Shown here: one piece after another, positions 55,915 to 64,000 of the stretch
How the letters are laid out: each line of letters starts with the position of its first letter
Position numbering within the stretch: the first letter of the stretch is position 1
DNA from: Ursus arctos
Lineage: Eukaryota; Chordata; Mammalia; Carnivora; Ursidae
Assembly (NCBI RefSeq): GCF_023065955.2
Contig: NW_026622897.1
Span: 3,415,001-3,479,000 of the forward strand
Direction of reading: 5' to 3'
Length of the DNA stretch: 64,000 bases
The notes under the pieces: model-generated
What the model saw: only the letters and a program-made list of their open reading frames with translations
Database searches by the model: none
What the model was told of the DNA's origin: nothing
Program-made: the position numbers and the translations under genes

Positions 55915-56751
55915 TTTCAATACCCCATTTTCATTAATGGCTAGATCGTTGATGCAGAATATTCAACAAGGAGACAGATTTAAACTGTCTGTTGGACCAA
56001 ACAGGCCTAACAGACCGTTACAGAGTATTCCATTTAACAGGAACAGAATATACATTCTTTTCAAGCACATATAGATCATCCTGCAGGATAGATCATATGT
56101 TAGGCCACAAAACAAGTCTTCGTCAATTTAAGAAGACTGAAATTATATCATGCATCCTTTCTAACCACATAGATATGAAGCTAGAAAGCAATTAGCAGAA
56201 GAAAATTCAAAAATCTACAAATCTATGGAGATTAAACAAATGCTCCTGAACAACCAGTGGCTTAAGTAAGAAATTAAAAGAGAAATAGAAAAGTGCCTTG
56301 AGACAAGTGAAAATGGAAACATAACATACCAGAACATGTGGAATGGAGCAAAAGCAGGTATGAGAAGGAAGTTTATAGTGATAAATGCCTGCATTAAGAA
56401 AAAGAGAGATCAAATAAACAATCTAATTTTATACCTTAAGGAACTAGAAAAAGAAGAACAAACTAAGCTCAAAGTTAGTAGAAGAAAGGAAAAAACAAAG
56501 GTCAGAGTGAACATAAATGAAATAGAGACTAAAAAGACAATGGATCAATGAAATTGAAAGCTTGATTCTATGAGAAGATAAACTCAACAAATCTTTAGCT
56601 AGACTAAGAAAAAGGAAAGAACACTTAAATAAAATAGGAAATGTAAGAAGATACATTACAACTCATATGATACAAATACAAAGGATTGTAAGAAAGTGCT
56701 ATAAACAATTATACACCAACACATTAGAAGAACACTAGAAGAACCGGATAA

Positions 56752-56947
56752 GGGGCACCTGGGTGGCACAGCGGTTGGGCGTTTGCCTTGGGCTCAGGGC
56801 GTGATCCCGGCATTATGGGATCGAGCCCCACATCAGGCTCCTCCACTATGAGCCTGCTTCTTCCTCCCCCGCCCCCACTTGTGTTCTCTCTCTCGCTGGC
56901 TGTCTCTATCTCTGTCGAATAAATAAATAAAATCTTAAAAAAAAAAA
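56752..56947 (+). mobile_element. CanSINE, bear-type, inserted in L1M
   Basis: Head ggggcacctgggtggcacagcgg, body gggcgtgatcccggcattatggg, tail gtcgaataaataaataaaatctta plus A-run. Flanking duplication aaccggataa / aaccgaataa (56742-56751 and 56948-56957, one mismatch). Confidence 0.95.
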
Positions 56948-58226
56948 AACCGAATAAATTCCAAAAAGTACACAACCTACTATGCATGAATTATGATGAA
57001 AAAGAAAGACCAATTAACAAGCAAGGAGTTTGAATCAGTAATCAAAACACTCCCACCAAAAACGTCTAGGACCAGGTGCCTTCATGGGAAAATTCTACCA
57101 AACATTAAAAGAAGAATTAATACCAATCCTTTTGAAATTATTCCAGTAAATAGAAGAGGAGGGAAAACTTCCAAAACCATTTTAAAAACCCAGTGTGACA
57201 TTGATACCAAAGTCAGACAGGGACACTACCCAAAAAAAGTAAATTAAAGCCTCATGTTCCTGATGAATGTAGACGCAGAAATCCTCAACTGAATATTAGC
57301 AGATCAAATTAAACAGTATGTTAAAATGATCATACCAAGGTCATACCAATGTCAAGAGTGATTTATCTCAGAGACGCAAAGATGGCTCAAAATCCACAAC
57401 TTAGTCACCATGATACAAAAAGGATAAAAACCAGATGATCATCTCATTAGATGCAGAAAAAGTGTTTGACAAAATTCAACATCATCTCATGATAAAAACA
57501 GGGTATAGAAGGCACATACCCCAACATAACAAAAGCCATGTATGACAAGCCCATATCTAACATCATACCCAATGTTGAAAGCTGTAAAATCTTTTCCTCT
57601 GAAGTTGGGAACAAGACAAGGATGTCCATTCTCACCACTGTTTTCCAATGTAGTACTGGTTGTCCCAGCCAGAGCAATTAAGCAAGAAAAGAAATAAAAG
57701 ACATTCAAATTGGAAAGGAAGATGTAGATGATACAATATTTATATATAGAAAGCCTTAATGATTCCACCAAAAAACTATTAGAATAAATGACTTTATTAA
57801 AGTTGTAGAGTACAAAATCAATATGTAAAATTCAGCTGTGTTTCTATACAATAACAACAAACTATCAGAAAGAGAAATTAAGAAAACAGTCTTGTTTATA
57901 AAAGCTTCAGAAACAATCTAAGTACTTAGGAATAAATTAACCAAGGAGGTGAAAGATCTGCACAGTGAAAACTCTAAGACACAGATGAAAGAAGATACAG
58001 ATAAATGGAAAAATATTGTGTGTTCATAGAATGGAAGTATTGTTAAAATTTCCATACTACCCAAAGCAGTCTACAGATTGAATACAATCCCTATCAAGAT
58101 TAAAATAGCATATTTCACAGAAATAGAAAAAACAATCCTGAAGTTTGTATGGACCCCAAATGGCTAAAGCAATCTTAAGAAAGAAGAACAAAGCTGGAGG
58201 CGTCACACTTCATCTCCCCTCCTCCA

Positions 58227-58499
58227 GCAGTCAGAGTATTTAAATATGGTCACCAGGAGTAACAGGAAACTGTTGACATTGTTGCACCTGCAAGGCGAAT
58301 TCTTAAAATCTTACTCTCATTTAGATTTCTAATTTTTTTAAATATATTCACTTCACATCTAGGAGAACACCTGGCTCTTTCATGAAGTAGTATACAATTA
58401 TGGAATGATCAGGGTATGTCATTAAAGATTAACCACAGCTCTTGCTTACCTGTCCCTACCTCACCACACACAAACGCACTGACATGCACACACCATCCA
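58227..58499. other. Intron sequence after the L1M block
   Basis: No repeat or gene recognised; starts where L1 similarity stops abruptly. Confidence 0.5.
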
Positions 58500-58650
58500 T
58501 GCCTCATTTAGAAGGTAAGGAAGTTAAGATACAGAGAGTAAAGTGATTTGTCCACATGTAGGCATCTGGTTGATGTCAGAATGGGGACTAGAACTCAGCT
58601 CCCCATATTTGCAGACTAGCATGTTTTTACTCATGGGCAATGATCCCACT
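58500..58650 (-). mobile_element. MIR SINE relic, antisense
   Basis: Reverse MIR order: cctcatttagaaggtaaggaag ... agagtaaagtgatttgtccaca ... gggactagaactcagctcccc. Confidence 0.7.
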
Positions 58651-59167
58651 CAAGACTTCATGAACTTGAAGACATTGTTTTACTTTTTTCTTTGTGCTTA
58701 CTGTATTTTTAACTTTTCTGCATTGAGCATGTCTGAGTCCACCATCTAAATACTTGATCACCAAAAACGGATACTTTAAGTCAATTTCTTAACAACCTGG
58801 TTTTTAAAAGATGTTAAAAGGAAGCCTCTCCCATTCTACTTGGAAGCCCTTCTGTTAACCGTATGAGACCTGTCTCAATATGATTTAATCGTCCTTTGAG
58901 CCCGAAAAGCAAAACAGCAGAAATGTAATCCGAATTAGACACACCCTAAAGGACAAGCATTTATTAAGCGCCTGTGACGTGAGGGACCTACAGATTTACA
59001 TCAATAGCGGGATATCTGAAGTCCTGCCATTTATTAATTTCTTTTTGCTTCTTTACCTCCAGAGGATGTATGAACTATCAATAGAAATTAAAAGGAAAAC
59101 CAAGTTGGAAGTCAGTCTTTCCTTAGGATGTCAGTATATTATAGAGAGAGACTATATATACTGTTTA

Positions 59168-59170
<3 letters not shown>

Positions 59171-59240
<70 letters not shown>
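59171..59240. repeat. Perfect compound (TC)18(AC)17 microsatellite
   Basis: (TC) units at 59171-59206 pass directly into (AC) units at 59207-59240 without an interruption. Confidence 0.97.
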
Positions 59241-59242
<2 letters not shown>

Positions 59243-59989
59243 TGAGTTACAGTTTTCCAACAGTGTCTCTGGAACCTTGGTTTCACGATACTCTCTTGGT
59301 AAAAACTGAAGCTCAGTAGGCACCAAGGTAGCAACTTCCAAGAAAATGACTTCATAGCCTAGATCCTATCACTTTTCTAGATAAAACTATTCTAAAGTGT
59401 GTGAAAGGAAAAATATTGCCTGTACTCAGACATACTAGAGTTAACTGAGCCAGCCACCACTCAGTCGGGTCAGAGCTGAAAGACGCTTACAGTCCGATGT
59501 GGTGGTAGTTTTTCCTTTACCTTCAGCATAGCAGGATGGAATCAGAGAAACGTGGACTGTTACTTATCAGTGAGACTTGACATCAGACGGTTTTTCCGAA
59601 GGCCGCAGTTTTGCCTGTGTGTCTTGCAGCTGTGGGAGACACTGTGGAAGAAAGCATGGCAGGTCTTCTGTTTCAGCCACTAGTGAAAGAAACTAATGAT
59701 GTCATCAATTAGCAACTAATGCAATAGTTGAATCGCTGTGGCCTGTAGAAAACTCGAATTTTTTTTTGCCTGCCCGTGAGTCTACCCTATCTTCTCATAG
59801 AAGCAAACAAATGTTCAGCTGACATTTTACTAGCTAGAGATTGATGGACAGTGCTTTTCCCATTTCAAAAACATAGATGTGCTTTCCGGTGTCTAGTTTC
59901 TTTCCCAGTGAAATGAGAAAGTTACTGATGAGCTGTCAAATTAGCTGGCACAAAATAGGCAGGAGATAAATATTTGTTGAGGGAATTAA
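59241..59989. other. Intron sequence, no feature recognised
   Basis: No gene or confident repeat. Contains the motif ataaatatttgttgaggg near 59968, common to old L2/MIR 3' ends. Confidence 0.45.
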
Positions 59990-60125
59990 TTAATAACAGC
60001 TATCATTTACTGAATTCAGACCAGATGTGCTAGTGACTTTAGCATTGTTATTCTCGTTTTGCACATGGGAACCCTTCAGCCAGAAAGTTACAGAGGTGGA
60101 TTCAGGGCGTGGATAGTTTTCGACA
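59990..60125 (-). mobile_element. MIR SINE relic, antisense
   Basis: agctatcatttactgaattcagacc ... gttattctcgttttgcacatggg ... gaaagttacagaggtggattcag follow the reverse MIR consensus. Confidence 0.6.
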
Positions 60126-60224
60126 GTATCACCCTCTCTCTCCTAGGGACATTGTTGATAAATACCAAATTAAAAACACGCATACTTGGGTAAGAATCCA
60201 TAGGAGCATAGGGCGAAAAAGACC

Positions 60225-60440
60225 AATGCAAGAGCCATCTTGGTTCTACCACGTTTTGCTGCATGATCTTCAGTAGTTTTTCTTTAACCTGCTGAGCCTT
60301 GATTTCCTCATTTGTAAAATAAGTCTAATAACAGGGTGTATCTCACATCTCGTTAGGAGAACCAGACTAGATCATCTGTGTCAAGTGCTCAGCACAGTGC
60401 CCAACACACAGGAAACCCACCATCAGTATTAGCTGTAAAT
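60225..60440 (+). mobile_element. MIR SINE relic
   Basis: gctgcatgatcttcagtag, tgatttcctcatttgtaaaataagtctaataac and gtgctcagcacagtgcccaacacacaggaaa follow the MIR consensus. Confidence 0.75.
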
Positions 60441-60767
60441 ACACACCCCTGGGGTTTCCCATAGCAACTTCGCTTAGTTGTCAATAGACTGCTCTGTTTC
60501 TTCTTAGATAGCCAAACAGCAGTGTACGTATATAACCTGCTTTGTTATTAACAAAAACACAGAAGTTTCCGAAATTGAGGCTGAGACACACTGCGGCAGA
60601 GGCAACACCAGGTCCCGGTCTTCTCCCCGGTTGTTGCGCCGATTCCTGTGCTAATGGCAGCATCACAGTTGCATAGTTTACTTTCACCAAAAAAATAGAA
60701 AAACAAAACACTTTCCCTTAGTTCACTCATACAATTGAATCAAATTCACATACCAAAAAAAAACCTT

Positions 60768-60945
60768 GGGGCACCTGGCGGGCTTGTTGGTGAATCGTCT
60801 GCCTTTGAGTCAGGTCATGGTCTCGGGGTCCTGGGATCGAGCCCCGTGTCATTGAGCTCCCTGATCTGTGGGGAGTCTGCTTCTCCCTCTGCCCCCACCC
60901 CACTTGTTCTCTGTCTCAAATAAATAAATAAAATCTTTTAAAAAA
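60768..60945 (+). mobile_element. CanSINE
   Basis: Head ggggcacctggcgggcttg, body gtcaggtcatggtctcggggtcctgggatcgagcccc, CT-rich part and tail aaataaataaataaaatctttt, passing into an AT microsatellite (60950-60970). Confidence 0.9.
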
Positions 60946-61242
60946 TAAAAAATATATATATATATTTTTTAATTTTACTAACTACTAAGAGAAAACAAAC
61001 AAGAAAAAGCAACTACAGATACTAGAAACTCATGACCATGTGCGCCCATGTGTTTGTGTTGGGGGGGGTTACTTTTCTCTGAGCCAATACCTTCGGTTTT
61101 ATTAATTCACTTACCTAATAGGTGTTTTTTTCCCTCTTCTTGTAATTGCCCATGTTTTACATTTTGTATTGAGTGTTTATTTTTGTAAGACACCTTAAAT
61201 ACTTGGCAGGAATAAAACAGGCCAGGTATTAAAAAAATTAAA

Positions 61243-61292
61243 TGAGAGAGAGAGATAGATAGACAGACAGATAGATAGATAGAAAGGGGAAG
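61243..61292. repeat. (GA)n(GATA)n-type microsatellite
   Basis: gagagagagagatagatagacagacagatagatagataga, slightly interrupted. Confidence 0.9.
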
Positions 61293-62005
61293 GGGAAAAT
61301 AACTTTCCAAAACTTTTGCAACTCATGTAACTACCCGTGGACCAAGACAGAACACTCTTCCCACAGCCCACCTGGTGAACACCATCTTGTTTCCCACTAC
61401 ACAGAAGCACAGAAGTCCACGAATAGCCTGCCTTGCTGTCTTCTCTTCCATTACCATGTCCCAGGGATTGAGGGTTGTAGTGATTCATATAATCAAAGTT
61501 TTTACCCTCCTTGGCTCAAATTATTGGCTCTGTCTGCTTTTAGACCACTTTGTAATTAAACTGAACCCCCCTAAAAAGGTACTACCCATCACAGACTCAA
61601 AGTGTCATCATAATATCTTGATATTCCCTTCACATAAGATACATTTCTACTTATCTGTATCAGAGGGCAATTATGCCTTCAACCAGAGACTTTTTGATGG
61701 TATCATTTGCATCTCCTATATCTGCCTCCATGCTTCATAAAAGGCATGCAGGGGCATTCAGGAAATACCTGTTAAGTTGAGTTAAACCGAAAATATTTTT
61801 ATCCTTTTCTCATGTATTAGATTTTGGATAACAGAATTTAACAGCTAAATTAGGCATAATTGAACCCTCCACCTGTTTCCAGCCATTGTTTTATTAGAAA
61901 CCTGGATAGATATACATCTAGGTTGGTTATTAACTTACGTTACCATTGAAGAGCTGAAATGTATAATGAGCTAAACTTAACAAACTGTCATATTGATTTC
62001 TATAG
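61293..62005. other. Intron sequence upstream of the 159-nt exon
   Basis: No repeat family recognised. The 121-codon plus ORF at 61375-61740 has no similarity I know. Confidence 0.45.
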
Positions 62006-62242
<237 letters not shown>

Positions 62243-62559
62243 TGACTCAAATGTTTCACCGCTCTACCCACATCTGCAAATGGCCCACCGCGAGGATTGA
62301 TTTGGGGGTCACAAACAAATTTTAGCAAGTAGGCGAATTTACAATTACGGGATTCATGAATCAAGGAGGATCAAATGCACTCCCTTGGACCGTACTTGAT
62401 TTTTGTGGTACCTCATCAAAGATGTAAAACATGATTTCTGATCTTGTGACTCCCTGCTCTAAAGCAACAGAAATCTTCTGGAATAAAGGTATTCCACAAT
62501 ACAGGCCCAGCAAGTCTTTGCAGTCAGATGTGCGTCTGCTCCCTTCGTGGCCAGCCAGA

Positions 62560-62930
62560 TTGAACTGCCTACATTTTCCCCTCCCTCCCAGTCCCTGTGC
62601 TCTTGCTTCGACCTCTGCTGTCCTCCACTTCATTTCCATCTGTCAAATCCAACCCCTACTGAGCTTTTATCTCAAATGCTACTTTCTCTAAGAAGCCTTT
62701 CCTTAGTTTTCCAGAAAACATGAGCCCTTTCTACTGTGTAATCTCCATAATATTTGACTGTGTTATTCTCACCAAGGACTTAACGCAATTGTTTGTGTAC
62801 TTCTTGTTGCCCTTCAAACTCCCGTGGAGCAGTAATGATCTGGGACAAATCCTTCTTGTCCTTGGCTTCCCTGCCAGTGTCCAGCACATAGATGCCATAT
62901 GCTATTTCATTCTTGCAACCACCACAGGAA
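62560..62930 (+). mobile_element. LINE-2 relic
   Basis: L2 3'-region landmarks: ctttctctaagaagcctttcctt, tactgtgtaatctccataatatttgac, ccttggcttccctgccagtgtccagcacatagatg. Confidence 0.65.
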
Positions 62931-62934
62931 ATAG

Positions 62935-63090
62935 TCACTGTTACCTCGTTTGGTTCAGTTTGCTCAGTTTTGTGTTCCATAACTGAAAAATGTACACATT
63001 CCTGTAAAACTAGGAGTAGAGTTAGAATTCACAGAGTTCTTTCTTCTCAAAGCCCGGACTCTAGATGCTGCGCTATGATTCTGCCAAACT
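62935..63090 (-). mobile_element. MIR SINE relic, antisense
   Basis: ggagtagagttagaattcacagag ... ctcaaagcccggactctagatgctgcgctatgattctgcc corresponds to the reversed MIR 5' half. Confidence 0.6.
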
Positions 63091-64000
63091 CTGCCTCGTT
63101 ATCTACAAACCTTGGTAAACGGAACTCGCTTCACCGTTGAAATCACTGGTTAAAGTAGGAAGTAACTCTTGGCCAAGACCTTAGTTTTACCCTGCCTTAA
63201 AATGAAGTATTTATTCAATAAGAATCTTCTAGCTGCCATCTAGAAGTGTGTGCCCATAAATATGATTTCTTGGACTTTAACACAGTCAGACATGTGGAAG
63301 GGAATTCAATCCCTTGAAAAGGTAAAACCTGTTTCAACTACAGCCTCTTTCCACGTCTCAGCTCTGTGACCTGTCGAAGCCCTTTGCTGCTCTAGCTGAC
63401 TGTCTGCTTTGCTCTGCTTCACTCTGTATGGCATCTGTCCTTTTTTCTAATTCACTTGTTTCGTCCAAACGGATGGACTTCTTAAACACAGCAAGTGCAT
63501 TTGCTTTTTGGTGCCAGCTCTTCTCAGCTTCTTCCTCCCTATTAAAAAAGCAACAGTGTTTTTCTCTTTTTTCCTTTCTCGATCCTAGAATACTAGCAGT
63601 GCGTTCTTCTTATGCCCTTTATGTCTTTAGTAAGTTCTACTTTATTTCTTGTTTTTATTTTCTTACTTTACAAAACAAAACAACACAAAATGATTTGATG
63701 GCTCTCTCTACTCAAAGATGTACTTGGTCCATGCAGGGGAGGCAGTATATTCCTGTTTGGTTTTGCACCTTGCTTAAGCCCTTCATTTCTGTCAGCCTCC
63801 CATCCCAACGGTGAGGGAAAGAGCCTGTCTGAACAATGGTGAGGGGGTGAGCCTGTCCAAAAGCCTGTTCTGTCGCGTCTTTGCAGAATGTATTGCAAGG
63901 CTGGTAATTTACACATCTCACATACATCGTTCTGATGAGGATTTTTACTAGGTTCTCTACCACTGAAAGGCTCTTGTTAGAATTTATCTTCTTTATCTCA
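63091..64000. other. Intron sequence to the window end
   Basis: Nothing recognised apart from pyrimidine-rich stretches (63500-63600). The 128-codon ORF at 63428-63814 and opposing minus ORFs look like chance frames. Confidence 0.45.

Larger units (their letters stand above)
51775..58226 (+). mobile_element. Old near-complete L1M, interrupted by three insertions
   Basis: Sense-strand L1 in order: 5' UTR-like GC-richer sequence (51775-52750), ORF1-side block (53200-54180; cattacagttaatcataaagacagagagcatcttaaaagcagc), ORF2 endonuclease part (54660-54970 and 55932 on; gtagctatagttatatcagac, gcacccaacagcagaacacc, tgttaggccacaaaacaagtc), and RT part (56970-58226; gcagaaaaagtgtttgacaaaattcaac; gaacaagacaaggatgtcca; accaaggaggtgaaagatct). 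It ends inside ORF2 at about 58226 without the 3' UTR. Reading frames are heavily broken. Removing the two SINEs and the antisense L1 restores L1 order. Subfamily not determined. Confidence 0.85.
49276..62005 (+). other. GRIA4: GRIA4 intron between the 54-nt and 159-nt exons
   Basis: A complete intron of 12,730 bp, GT (49276-49277) to AG (62004-62005), phase 0. More than half is retrotransposon sequence, dominated by the nested L1 block at 51.4-58.2 kb. Confidence 0.93.

Noticed and set aside
59128..59355. ORFs with alternating SL/HT or CV/RE repeats as repeat proteins
   Set aside because: They are translations of the (TC)n(AC)n microsatellite.

Overview
This is mammalian nuclear DNA: three coding exons sit inside about 63.6 kb of intron packed with retrotransposons. 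The interspersed repeats identify the host as a carnivore. Lysine-tRNA-derived CanSINEs (head GGCGCCTGGGTGGCTCAG, tail (AAATA)n then AAATCTT) and carnivore L1 copies are abundant. Several SINE copies (48.5, 51.1, 53.0 and 56.8 kb) carry the 'gggcgtgatcccgg...catcaggctcctcc' body that I associate with bears (giant panda/Ursus lineage). A bear is the best guess; other caniform carnivores are not excluded.

The only gene I can support is GRIA4 (AMPA-type glutamate receptor subunit GluA4), on the plus strand. Three consecutive exons of its extracellular N-terminal domain are present: 28773-28957 (185 nt), 49222-49275 (54 nt) and 62006-62164 (159 nt). All have canonical AG/GT borders, and all are open and in register. 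Joined across the splices they encode about 132 residues with no stop or frameshift. The rest of the gene lies outside the window. By GRIA family structure these are about coding exons 4, 5 and 6; numbering is by analogy.

Layout. 1-28772 is the 3' part of the upstream intron: a 5'-inverted L1 at 1-1580, a GC-rich patch at 2.0-2.6 kb, antisense L1s at 4.4 and 17.6 kb, CanSINEs at 5.9, 9.5, 10.2, 13.9 and 22.3 kb, an MLT1-type LTR at 11.1 kb, and several MIR/L2 relics. 28958-49221 is the next intron: an antisense L1M end, a 2.6 kb antisense L1 at 32.1-34.7 kb, a long repeat-poor stretch, and two near-identical 230-bp direct repeats at 43.6 and 45.7 kb. 49276-62005 is the next intron: an old sense-strand L1 of about 6.4 kb broken by two SINEs and one younger antisense L1, then MIR relics and microsatellites. 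62165-64000 begins the following intron.

I found no CRISPR array, operon, functional tRNA or rRNA gene, and no intact L1 ORF. The many short ORFs are repeat-derived or chance reading frames. The most unusual items are the 230-bp TG...CA-bounded repeat pair, the nested transposon stack, and (CA)n microsatellites that arose twice at the same L1 position.
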